Shown here piece after piece: positions 1 to 7,826 of a stretch of DNA of 64,000 bases. The stretch's first letter is position 1, and every line of letters begins with the position of its first letter. The position numbers and the translations under genes are program-made. Below the pieces are notes generated by a model, which saw only the letters and a program-made list of their open reading frames with translations, had not been told where the DNA came from and ran no database searches. This DNA comes from Pseudoalteromonas tunicata (GTDB lineage: Bacteria > Pseudomonadota > Gammaproteobacteria > Enterobacterales > Alteromonadaceae): positions 1,218,001-1,282,000 of the forward strand of contig NZ_CP011032.1 of the NCBI RefSeq assembly GCF_002310815.1, given 5' to 3'.

Positions 1-65
1 ACTAATAACTCAGCATCAATTTCGTTTATGTCTTTACGTAAGGTATCTAATACATCATTTGCCAT
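1..65 (-). CDS. pheA: Chorismate mutase/prephenate dehydratase, N-terminal fragment
   Basis: Only the first 21 codons lie in the window; the gene continues past base 1. The visible protein begins MANDVLDTLRKDINEIDAEL, which has the LxxLRxxIxxIDxxLL pattern of the first helix of AroQ-type chorismate mutases. PheA joins chorismate mutase and prephenate dehydratase and commits chorismate to phenylalanine. A Shine-Dalgarno sequence (AGGAAA, about positions 72-76) sits just upstream. The phenylalanine-codon leader and attenuator immediately upstream strongly support pheA rather than tyrA or another chorismate mutase. The dehydratase and ACT domains cannot be seen here. Confidence 0.85.
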   Translation of the reverse strand, partial: MANDVLDTLRKDINEIDAELL

Positions 66-91
66 GGTTTTTTCCTCATTCCCAATAGTGC

Positions 92-118
92 AAAAAAAAA
101 GCCTCCCGGTTGGGAGGC
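92..118 (-). terminator. pheA attenuator (intrinsic terminator)
   Basis: On the minus strand the RNA would form GCCUCCC-AACC-GGGAGGC followed by nine U residues, a strong intrinsic terminator placed between the leader peptide and pheA. The 5' arm (GCCTCCCAA, positions 110-118) is also perfectly complementary over 9 bp to TTGGGAGGC inside the leader ORF (positions 157-165), so the alternative antiterminator is visible. This is the classical layout of transcription attenuation controlled by ribosome stalling at phenylalanine codons. Confidence 0.92.
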
Positions 119-138
119 TTGAATTCGTTTTGACTTTT

Positions 139-219
139 TTATGCCGTGACGGAATCGCCTCCCAAATTTAGGTGGTCCATAAAAAAGCTAAAAAAGTAAA
201 TACGGTGATTTTGTTTCAT
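139..219 (-). CDS. pheL: pheA leader peptide, 26 aa
   Basis: A 26-codon ORF starts with MKQNHRIYFFSFFMDHLNLG and ends 20 nt before the attenuator hairpin. Codons 8-13 read Tyr-Phe-Phe-Ser-Phe-Phe, four Phe codons in five, the hallmark of a Phe-sensing leader (E. coli PheL has a comparable Phe-rich run). The ribosome stalling at these codons would leave the downstream TTGGGAGGC segment free to pair with the terminator 5' arm and allow pheA transcription when Phe-tRNA is short. There is no evident Shine-Dalgarno sequence, and the predicted transcription start almost coincides with the ATG, so translation may be leaderless. Confidence 0.88.
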   Translation of the reverse strand: MKQNHRIYFFSFFMDHLNLGGDSVTA

Positions 220-226
220 ACTCTAG

Positions 227-255
227 AATGTAAAAATAGTAGCTAAAGAAGTCAA
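227..255 (-). promoter_or_regulatory. Predicted sigma-70 promoter of pheL-pheA
   Basis: Reading the minus strand, TTGACT (positions 250-255) is followed by a 17-nt spacer and TACATT (227-232), a good match to -35/-10 consensus. It lies immediately before the leader ATG, which places the likely start of transcription within a few bases of that ATG. Confidence 0.65.
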
Positions 256-626
256 CAACTCTTTTTATTAATTAACTTAAATACTGGATAATAAATCTAT
301 CTTAGGCTGCTATTTTCTAGGTTAACTAGGTTGGATTAATGTGCAATAGGCCTGTTATTGCAACGTCATTCTGTCTTGTTACCGTTGAGAATTTCTGGCT
401 AGAGAAACATAACTAAGAAATCTAAGCTTAATTCAATATGTTGACAAATCTCTTATCCAGAACTCAAGTTAATTAAATAAATTATGGTTAACGCGATGAT
501 CTTTATTTTTGTTTTGTTAGATAAAAATTAAAAAAAGGTGTTGTTTAGAGTGATATTCTTTTATATTCACAACGTTAAATAAAACATTCGTGCAACCTCG
601 GTTTTTTAATTAGTAAAGGTTTTATT
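256..626. other. AT-rich intergenic region between divergent pheL and GGDEF-EAL gene
   Basis: About 370 bases without a convincing gene. The segment separates two divergent transcription units and is very AT-rich. A short ORF antisense to the following gene has no coding features. AAAGG at 616-620 is the likely ribosome-binding site for the TTG start at 627. No hairpin terminator or strong repeat stands out. Confidence 0.5.
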
Positions 627-3600
627 TTGGGATACAGTCGGTTGCCATCGCGTTTTGGCATAAATTCGTTAAGTATAAAGTTGTCGATACTTATTTCTGC
701 AATCTGCTTAATCGCAGGGATCAGTGCTGCTGTATTAATGCTAAAATCTGAACGCAAGCAGCTCATCTACGAAGAACATGATGCCTTAAAACATGCTAGT
801 AATAGCTTCATAACCCAATTTAACCGAGTAATTCATAATAAAGAAGCAATTGCCCAAAAAGCCAATCAGGTGGTAAAGAAGCAACTTTTTGAATTTGAAA
901 TTATAAATAAAGAACGAGATAGAACAGAACTTTCATTTGCTTCCGACTCCAGTATCCGAAGTGCTGCACCTGATGGACTATCAGCTGCATTTTTACCGCA
1001 AGTTTCCTTTAACCCTCATTACAAAAACTTATTTCACAACAGTGAAGTTTTATGGCAGCAAGTTTCACCGACCTTGACAGAAGAATTTTTTAATTTTTAC
1101 CTTATCACTGTAGATAATTTCATTCGGATTTCACCTCCTAATTGGGCGCTCCAAGTAGAAGCTGATCATAAATTTGCTGATGATATTTTTTTTACATTGG
1201 CAGCTGAAGATAACAACCCTGCGCGTGAAGCTGTTTGGACTCCAGTTTATTATGATGATATTTGGCACAAATGGGTAACAAGTTTAATTGTGCCCGTTTA
1301 TCACAAGGGCGAGTTTGTTGGTGTAACTGGCAGTGATTTAGAGCTAAGTAATTTAATTAAAAGTTTTCCATTATCTGATATCGAACAGCAATTTTTTGTT
1401 TTTGATCAGCGAGGTCAAATTCTTGCACATCCAAAATTAAATGAAGGGATTTTACTGCAAGAAGGCAAGATGAACGAACTGTTAAAAACGTCTGGTAAAA
1501 TTTCAGAAGAGTTAGATGCACTTGTTAAAACGGTTAATAGCACAGGATTAAACGAACTTGCTGATGAGTTTTTAGAAGATGATGAATTACATTTAGTTAA
1601 TATCCGAAAAATAAACTCTCTTAACTGGTATGTCGGTGTTTACAAAAAACGCTCTACGGCTTTGTCTGCCCTTGATGAACTTGAAATAAAGTTTTTTGGT
1701 TTATTTATTTTGTATGCTGTTTTGGTTGCATTATTACTGCACCAAGCATTGTTTCAACTTGTATTGAAACGGATTTATACCTTGGTTCAGGCTGTTTCTC
1801 ATTTTGGTAAAGGGCAGCTTGATACGCCTTTTCCAGAGGTTAACAAAGATGAAATAGGTTCCCTTAATAGCGCATTCCAAGTTATGGCTTTAGATATCAA
1901 TAAATTAGTTGATGGATTAAACCAGCGCATTATTGAAAAAGAGCAAGCGGAAAAATCGGCAAATCGTTTATCAAAAGCGGTTGAGTTCTCAGGAAGTGGC
2001 GTGGCGATTGCCAATGCCAATTTTGAAATTGAGTATGTTAATCCAAAATTGATTGAAATGAGTGGTTTTGAAAATGATCACTTTTTGGGCGCACCGCTAC
2101 TGAGTATTATTTCTAGTGATATGCAAATATTGCTTGATGATATTGATCTTGATATTCGTTCTCGACACCATTGGCGCGGTGATACAGTATTAAAAAATAA
2201 AGAAAATCACCCAATTTGGGTCTCGCTTAGTGTCTCGCCAATTCGTGAGTTAGATAATTCAATTTCAAGTTATGTCGCCTCCGCGCAGGATATTTCGTTT
2301 GTAAAAGAAAGCCAGCGAAAAATGGAGCAATTAGCTTATTTCGATACCTTAACTGGTTTAGCTAACCGCGCATTTTTCAGAATGCAATTGCGAAAATCTA
2401 TGGCTTTAGCCGAACGTGGTCATTACGCTTTTGCTTTATTTTATTTTGACTTAGATGAGTTTAAACGTATTAACGATACTTTAGGGCATGATGCGGGCGA
2501 CCAATTACTGCTACAAGTTGCTAATCGTTTAAAGCAAAGGTTGCGCGCGGAGGATACCGTTGCACGTCTTGGTGGCGATGAATTTGCTGTATTACTCAGT
2601 GGTATCGATGATAAAAGCAAGGCCGCGGAAGTGGCAATGATTATCCAAGAAACCATTTCTCAACCAATTAAACTTGGTAGTAATGAGGTTATAATTAGCG
2701 CGAGTATCGGTATCACAATGGCGCCAGATGATAGCCCTGAAGAAGACCAATTACTTAAACATGCCGACTTAGCAATGTATGAAGCTAAAGCTAAAGGCCG
2801 TAATACCTATCACTTTTATAACCAAGAGCTTAACGCCGCTGCAAAAGAGCGCTTAATGATTGAAAATGAGCTGCGTATTGCGATTAAAGAGCAGCAGTTT
2901 GAGCTCTACTATCAACCTCAAGTTGATTGCCGTACCAATGAGGTAGTTGGTTTTGAAGCGTTGATCCGCTGGTTTCACCCGACTCAAGGAATGATCTCCC
3001 CAGTTAAATTTATCCCTATTGCTGAGGCGACCGGACTTATTGTTGAAATAGGTGAGTGGGTTTTATGGGAAGCATGTCGTTTTGCAAAGCGTTTAGAAGA
3101 GCAGGGTCGTGGAAATAATATTTCGATTAACTTATCGGCACGTCAATTTAAAGACAGCAACTTAAAGGCATTGCTTTCTCGGATTTTGGTCAAAACATCG
3201 ATTTCAGCTCAAAGCTTACATTTGGAACTGACCGAAAGTATGCTGATGGGCGATGTTGAAGTGGCGATCAATCAGCTGCTTGAGCTTAAAATGCTTGGCG
3301 TATCTTTATCTATTGATGATTTCGGTACTGGTTATTCGTCACTCAGTTATTTAAAACGTTTCCCCGTTGATATCTTAAAAGTAGACCGCTCGTTTGTGAA
3401 GGATATTCCAGCTGATTCTAACGATATGGAAATTACCGCCGCGATAATCGCAATGGCGCAAAAGCTTAATTTAAATGTGGTTGCGGAAGGTGTGGAAACG
3501 AGTGAGCAAATTACATTTTTGAAGAATAACAATTGTTACATTGTGCAGGGATATTTTTTCAGTCCGCCATTAGCTGAAGCGCAAGTGCCTGAACTTTACA

Positions 3601-3629
3601 AGCAACTTGCACTAAAAGCGATTTGTTAG
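627..3629 (+). CDS. Membrane cyclic-di-GMP enzyme: dCACHE-HAMP-PAS-GGDEF-EAL
   Basis: A 1000-residue inner-membrane signalling protein predicted to make and/or degrade c-di-GMP. Transmembrane helices lie near residues 15-37 and 352-372 and flank a periplasmic CACHE-like sensor. A HAMP linker (about 375-430), a PAS domain (about 450-560), a GGDEF domain (about 570-735) and an EAL domain (about 745-990) follow. The GGDEF motif is intact at residues 649-653 (RLGGDEF), and the EAL domain keeps its EAL signature (FEALIRW), DDFGTGYSS and the KVDRSF lysine, so both activities are possible; the net output cannot be read from sequence. The TTG start is chosen because AAAGG is 6 nt upstream and the next ATG would delete the first membrane helix. 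Its stop overlaps the convergent double-receiver gene by 4 bp. Confidence 0.9.
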   Translation: MGYSRLPSRFGINSLSIKLSILISAICLIAGISAAVLMLKSERKQLIYEEHDALKHASNSFITQFNRVIHNKEAIAQKANQVVKKQLFEFEIINKERDRTELSFASDSSIRSAAPDGLSAAFLPQVSFNPHYKNLFHNSEVLWQQVSPTLTEEFFNFYLITVDNFIRISPPNWALQVEADHKFADDIFFTLAAEDNNPAREAVWTPVYYDDIWHKWVTSLIVPVYHKGEFVGVTGSDLELSNLIKSFPLSDIEQQFFVFDQRGQILAHPKLNEGILLQEGKMNELLKTSGKISEELDALVKTVNSTGLNELADEFLEDDELHLVNIRKINSLNWYVGVYKKRSTALSALDELEIKFFGLFILYAVLVALLLHQALFQLVLKRIYTLVQAVSHFGKGQLDTPFPEVNKDEIGSLNSAFQVMALDINKLVDGLNQRIIEKEQAEKSANRLSKAVEFSGSGVAIANANFEIEYVNPKLIEMSGFENDHFLGAPLLSIISSDMQILLDDIDLDIRSRHHWRGDTVLKNKENHPIWVSLSVSPIRELDNSISSYVASAQDISFVKESQRKMEQLAYFDTLTGLANRAFFRMQLRKSMALAERGHYAFALFYFDLDEFKRINDTLGHDAGDQLLLQVANRLKQRLRAEDTVARLGGDEFAVLLSGIDDKSKAAEVAMIIQETISQPIKLGSNEVIISASIGITMAPDDSPEEDQLLKHADLAMYEAKAKGRNTYHFYNQELNAAAKERLMIENELRIAIKEQQFELYYQPQVDCRTNEVVGFEALIRWFHPTQGMISPVKFIPIAEATGLIVEIGEWVLWEACRFAKRLEEQGRGNNISINLSARQFKDSNLKALLSRILVKTSISAQSLHLELTESMLMGDVEVAINQLLELKMLGVSLSIDDFGTGYSSLSYLKRFPVDILKVDRSFVKDIPADSNDMEITAAIIAMAQKLNLNVVAEGVETSEQITFLKNNNCYIVQGYFFSPPLAEAQVPELYKQLALKAIC

Positions 3630-4426
3630 TTCTGATCAAGCAATTGATAAAGTAATTTACGCACTGTTTGAGGCTCAAACGGTTTATCACACATCGCATT
3701 AACGCCAGATTGGGCAATATTCGAAAGGTGAGTATCATTCGCCTCAGAGGTTACCATTAATACAGGTAAGTGCGAATGCTCGCTACTGTTACGAATATAC
3801 TCTGTTAACTCTTTGCCATTAATTTGTGGCATGTTGTAATCAGTAACGATCAAGTCAAACATTTGTGTCGATAAAATTTCTATGGCAGCTTGACCATCTT
3901 CTGCTTCAACACAATGCTGAACACCTAAATTATTTAATACACGCTTAATGTGATTACGCGCTAAGCGAGAATCATCAACAACAAGTACACGGATGTCATG
4001 CACATCGTAAAAGTCTAATTCAAGCTCTTGAGGGCTCAGTACATCAAGAGTCGCATTAATCGCTCGACCTAAATGCTCCCGAGTAAATGGCTTAGGCAGA
4101 ATCGCGATGACTCCGGATTGTTTGAACTCCTCCAGCTGAGGTTTTCTTGTTTCACTTGATACTAACATGAAAGGTAAGGCAGCTAATGTGCTGTGATTTT
4201 TGATATTTTCTAATAATTCGAGCGCGCTGCCATCTGCTAAATGCAGTGCACTGATCACAAGATCTGGCGCACTCACTTGGATTTGCTCTAACGCATTAAA
4301 AATAGTGTCAGCAAAATCTATGTTTGTGATCCCTTCTTGGGATAACTCACGGGCAATTACTTTACGCTGTGTTGCAGACGGTTCAACAAGTAAGATATTT
4401 AAATCAGCAGGTGATAATTCAATCAT
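3626..4426 (-). CDS. Double-receiver response regulator, first receiver degenerate
   Basis: A soluble protein of 266 residues made of two CheY-like receiver domains (about 9-125 and 145-262) with no output domain. The second receiver is complete: acidic pair D151/D152, phosphoacceptor D196 (VTDYNMP), T/S226-227 region and K248 (DKPF). In the first, the acidic pair is replaced by Glu-Pro at 15-16 and the phosphoacceptor position is A60 (DLVISAL), while K112 (PKPF) persists, so it probably cannot be phosphorylated. Such proteins act as phosphotransfer or adaptor modules. It is 2 bp downstream of yciH on the same strand and may be co-transcribed with it. The partner kinase is not in the window by context. 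Confidence 0.85.
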   Translation of the reverse strand: MIELSPADLNILLVEPSATQRKVIARELSQEGITNIDFADTIFNALEQIQVSAPDLVISALHLADGSALELLENIKNHSTLAALPFMLVSSETRKPQLEEFKQSGVIAILPKPFTREHLGRAINATLDVLSPQELELDFYDVHDIRVLVVDDSRLARNHIKRVLNNLGVQHCVEAEDGQAAIEILSTQMFDLIVTDYNMPQINGKELTEYIRNSSEHSHLPVLMVTSEANDTHLSNIAQSGVNAMCDKPFEPQTVRKLLYQLLDQN

Positions 4427-4428
4427 GT

Positions 4429-4758
4429 TTAGCCTCCAGCTAATTTAATTTTAAAGCCAATTTGTTCTAATAACCCTTTTAATTTCTCGCGGTCATCGCC
4501 TTGTATTTCAATGATATTATCTTTTAATGCGCCACCTTGACCCATTTTAGTTTTTAATGATTTAGAAATACTTTTTAAGTCATGTTCTTCGGGGTTTATT
4601 CCTACAATCAACATCACACCTTTGCCTTTACGGCCTTTAGTTTGACGTTCGATACGGATGAATCCATCACTATATAGTTTGACTGGACTGGTTTTTTTTT
4701 CTTGTTCTGGTGTTATTCGCCCGCTGTCGGTTGAATACACTAAGTGTGAGTCACTCAT
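4429..4758 (-). CDS. yciH: SUI1/eIF1-family translation factor YciH
   Basis: A 109-residue protein whose C-terminal 75 residues show the SUI1 fold signature: a basic segment (RQTKGRKGKGVMLIVGI), then KSLKTKMGQGGALKDNIIEIQGD and a C-terminal helix ending IGFKI. Bacterial YciH is the homologue of eukaryotic eIF1 and is thought to affect initiation fidelity; it is non-essential in E. coli. Length matches the family (about 108). It is separated by 2 bp from the downstream double-receiver gene. Confidence 0.9.
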   Translation of the reverse strand: MSDSHLVYSTDSGRITPEQEKKTSPVKLYSDGFIRIERQTKGRKGKGVMLIVGINPEEHDLKSISKSLKTKMGQGGALKDNIIEIQGDDREKLKGLLEQIGFKIKLAGG

Positions 4759-5009
4759 AATTACTACCTTATAGTCCCAGAAGTTTACTGGAAATAAAAA
4801 TTACTACTTCGATATTAATCCCTTAGTGCCATTGGTGCAATGCTCTTGTCTTTTGAGATTAAAAAGGAACAGTGAATCAAAATAATTTTGCGGTATTAAT
4901 ATTAATTTCTCAATTCGTATTGATAAATTTCCTATATAGAGCTTTAGTTAAGTGAGCAATTTTGTTCGAGAGTTGTGCAATAGATCGCATAAAAATTAAG
5001 GAGATATGG

Positions 5010-5315
5010 ATGAGCTTAAATAAAAGTTTATCACCCGATGGCAAGTTATTTACTATTCAGATTAAAGGGAAATTTGATTTTAATTTAGTTCAAGCTTTTC
5101 GTACTGCATATTCTGAAGTTGGTAATGAAACTCCAAAAGTGGTGGTTGATTTGCGCGAAACAGATTACATGGACAGCTCAGCTCTGGGCATGTTGTTAAA
5201 TATGAAAAAATTTCTAGGCGAATCAGTAACATCTATTCAGATAGCTAATTGTCGACCACAAATTAAAAAAATTCTGCAAATATCACGATTTGATAAAAAG
5301 TTCGATATTGATTGA
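5010..5315 (+). CDS. STAS-domain anti-sigma factor antagonist (CrsA/HsbA-like)
   Basis: A 101-residue single STAS domain. The phosphorylatable serine site is visible at S56/S57 in DYMDSSALGML, the region phosphorylated in SpoIIAA/RsbV-type antagonists. The ATG at 5010 is preferred over an upstream TTG because AAGGAG lies 6 nt before it. The next gene, which starts 2 nt after this stop, carries receiver, PP2C phosphatase and kinase-like domains, the arrangement of HsbA-HsbR in Pseudomonas and CrsA-CrsR in Shewanella. There the antagonist releases an anti-sigma factor or sigma factor when dephosphorylated. The target here is not encoded nearby, so the sigma factor involved is unknown. Confidence 0.85.
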   Translation: MSLNKSLSPDGKLFTIQIKGKFDFNLVQAFRTAYSEVGNETPKVVVDLRETDYMDSSALGMLLNMKKFLGESVTSIQIANCRPQIKKILQISRFDKKFDID

Positions 5316-5317
5316 AT

Positions 5318-6973
5318 ATGCGTATTCTCGTCGTAGACGATCAGCAGCTCAATAGAACCTTATTAACCTTTATGCTAAAAGCAGAAGGTTATGAGGTTGA
5401 AAGTGTTGAAAATGGTCAGTTAGCGCTAGATATAATCCCTGATTATCAACCGGATATTATTCTACTTGATGTGTTGATGCCTGTACTTAATGGCTATGAA
5501 GTCGCACCAAAAATAAAAGAAATGTCTCAGGACGTTTATTTACCTATTATTTTTATTACCGCACTTGATGATCAAAATAGTTTACAACGTTGCCTTGAAG
5601 TTGGAGGCGATGACTTCTTAAGTAAGCCTTTTGATAAGGTGATTCTCTCGGCTAAAATTAAAGCACATAGCCGTACTCGCGAACTCAGTAAAAAGGCTTA
5701 TCAGCAAAATCAATTATTAGAATATCATCAAAATGAAACGGAACGAGAACACGAGATAGTTGAGCATATTTTTGCAAACGCGTTACAAGAGCGTTTAGTT
5801 GTTCCTGATTTAATCGAATATCACATGTCACCTGCTTCGATGTTTAATGGTGATATGTTTTTAGTAGCCCCAAGTCCCGTTGGCGGTATTTATGTCTTAT
5901 TAGGTGATTTTACTGGTCATGGGCTTGCTGCTGCAATTGGTGCATTACCCACTTCTAAAGTTTTCTATTCAATGGCACATAAAGGTCTATCTGTTGGTGA
6001 TATAGCCGCAGAGCTAAACAGTGTATTGACTCAACTATTACCTGAACATATGTTTTGTGCTGCAACAATTATTGAGCTTAGTAGCAGTGGGCGCAGCTTT
6101 TCAGCATGGCTTGGTGGTTTGCCTGATAGTTATGTCCTCGCGGCTGATGGTTCGGTAAAAAGAACACTCGAATCACAACATATGGCACTGGGTATTTTAG
6201 ATGATCATGAATTTGAGCGCGATATCGTACATTTTGAAGTTGATAATTCTGATAGAATATTAGTATTTACTGATGGCATCATTGAAGCTGCAGATAAAAA
6301 TGATGAGTACTTTGGTGAAGAGCGCTTGCTTGCTGTGATTGCTAGCTCGTCAGATGCAGGCATTAACGATTTAGTTTCTGCTGTCAAAGAGTTTAGTGGC
6401 GACATTGCACAGCAAGATGATCTTAGCTTAGTGCTATTAAGCTGTCGTCCTAGTCCATTAACCAAACAATCTCAGCGAGTTTATTGCGATGTACCGATGC
6501 ATTTTTCGCTACAACTGGATGCTGAGTTATTACGTAGTACTGATCCAGTTTTACAGTTAGTTAATTTAGTTTCTGGGATTGAAGGCGCTTCGGAACATCG
6601 TTCAAATTTATTTTTGCTTTTATCTGAGGCTTTTAATAATGCGTTAGATCATGGCGTTTTGAAACTTGACTCGAAAATCAAAGATCAAGATGATGGTTTT
6701 TGTTTATTTTACGAACAACGATTAAACCTGCTCAATAATTTATCAGAGGGGGAAATTATTATTAGAGTAAACTACGACCCTTCAACTCGCAGCATTACTT
6801 TTTCAGTTAAAGATTCAGGTGATGGTTTTTTAGTACACCCTAGTAAATCTACTAAAGAGGGTGATGATGAACATGGTCGTGGAGTTAACTTAATTGCTGA
6901 AATTGCAAGTTCGGTAGAATATAACGAAGTAGGAAATGAAATAACAATTATTTATTGTTTAGACAATAATTAA
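5318..6973 (+). CDS. Partner-switching regulator: REC-PP2C phosphatase-HATPase kinase (CrsR/HsbR-like)
   Basis: A 551-residue cytoplasmic protein. Residues 1-115 form a receiver domain with D7/D8, phosphoacceptor D51 and K103 all present. Residues about 165-370 form an RsbU/SpoIIE-like PP2C phosphatase with metal-ligand motifs GDFTGHG and QQDDLSLV. Residues about 395-550 form an RsbW-like GHKL ATPase with the N box (LLSEAFNNALDHG), DSGDGF and GRGVNL. The enzyme could therefore both phosphorylate and dephosphorylate the STAS partner encoded just upstream, switched by receiver phosphorylation. The ATG at 5318 follows the STAS stop by 2 nt; a TTG at 5312 overlapping that stop is an alternative. 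Confidence 0.88.
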   Translation: MRILVVDDQQLNRTLLTFMLKAEGYEVESVENGQLALDIIPDYQPDIILLDVLMPVLNGYEVAPKIKEMSQDVYLPIIFITALDDQNSLQRCLEVGGDDFLSKPFDKVILSAKIKAHSRTRELSKKAYQQNQLLEYHQNETEREHEIVEHIFANALQERLVVPDLIEYHMSPASMFNGDMFLVAPSPVGGIYVLLGDFTGHGLAAAIGALPTSKVFYSMAHKGLSVGDIAAELNSVLTQLLPEHMFCAATIIELSSSGRSFSAWLGGLPDSYVLAADGSVKRTLESQHMALGILDDHEFERDIVHFEVDNSDRILVFTDGIIEAADKNDEYFGEERLLAVIASSSDAGINDLVSAVKEFSGDIAQQDDLSLVLLSCRPSPLTKQSQRVYCDVPMHFSLQLDAELLRSTDPVLQLVNLVSGIEGASEHRSNLFLLLSEAFNNALDHGVLKLDSKIKDQDDGFCLFYEQRLNLLNNLSEGEIIIRVNYDPSTRSITFSVKDSGDGFLVHPSKSTKEGDDEHGRGVNLIAEIASSVEYNEVGNEITIIYCLDNN

Positions 6974-7048
6974 CCTTATCTGTTACTACATTTCGTAATT
7001 AGGTCATGGTAGTATCAAACAATATTTTTTAGATGTATTGACGGCTAA

Positions 7049-7720
7049 ATGACAGCTTCTTATTTAGATATTGCACAAATTAATTGTGATCCTACTGCTG
7101 TTGCAGAACATAAACAAAAGTTACTTTCCCACTTACAAGCTAATAGTAAAAAAACGGATGTTATTTGGCAGTATTTTGTGCCTGAATTAGGCGAAGGTGG
7201 TAGTTGTAGTTTATTTGGACAATTACAAGATAAGCCTTTTGTGCTTAGTAACTTGATTGATGCGACTAATCCTGAAAATAGTTTGGCACTCGCTAAATTA
7301 CAATCAATTGTGAACTATATTGTTGCGACAACAAAAGTTGATTGGTTTGGTATTTATCAAAAACGTTTAATAAACCAAGAACATGAATTGGTTAAACTTG
7401 CTTATTTTGGTGAGCCCAGTCGTGCGACATTCCCACTTACATCTCAATTTTCAGCAATCAGTAATAATGTTCAAGTTGGCTTATCCAGAATAGGTCGCAT
7501 AATAAATGATATTCCACAGTATTTGGTGCAAGGTGGTGAATATTATACTTGTGATCCTAAAGTACAATCAGAAGCATGCTTACCTATCTTAACTGAAACA
7601 GGTGAGTTGCTCGGTATTATTGATGCTGAAGCATTTAGCTTAGATTTTTTTGATCAAAACACATTAGCATTACTAGTTGCTGCTTGTTTAGTTATCACTG
7701 AGTGTTTACCAGCAAGTTAA
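7049..7720 (+). CDS. GAF-domain protein
   Basis: A 223-residue soluble protein. The C-terminal half (about 80-220) is a GAF domain: VDWFGIYQ, then C168 in YTCDPKVQSEACLP and the closing GIIDAEAF. This arrangement resembles free-methionine-R-sulfoxide reductases, whose catalytic cysteine lies in an equivalent segment; however, the other two cysteines of that family are not seen at the expected places, so enzymatic function is doubtful. It follows the partner-switching pair on the same strand after 75 bp and could belong to that signalling unit. The N-terminal 70 residues are not recognised. Confidence 0.65.
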   Translation: MTASYLDIAQINCDPTAVAEHKQKLLSHLQANSKKTDVIWQYFVPELGEGGSCSLFGQLQDKPFVLSNLIDATNPENSLALAKLQSIVNYIVATTKVDWFGIYQKRLINQEHELVKLAYFGEPSRATFPLTSQFSAISNNVQVGLSRIGRIINDIPQYLVQGGEYYTCDPKVQSEACLPILTETGELLGIIDAEAFSLDFFDQNTLALLVAACLVITECLPAS

Positions 7721-7826
7721 ATCGAGTTTTTAATATAAGTATATATACGATGCAAGGCTATCTTATTTTATAATTCCATCAGATAAGTTAGCGTTTTATT
7801 AACCCCGAATAAAAGAGATAAGTTCA

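Noticed and set aside
7721..7826. TyrR box before tyrB
   Set aside because: No TGTAAA-N6-TTTACA-like sequence could be found by eye in the intergenic region.
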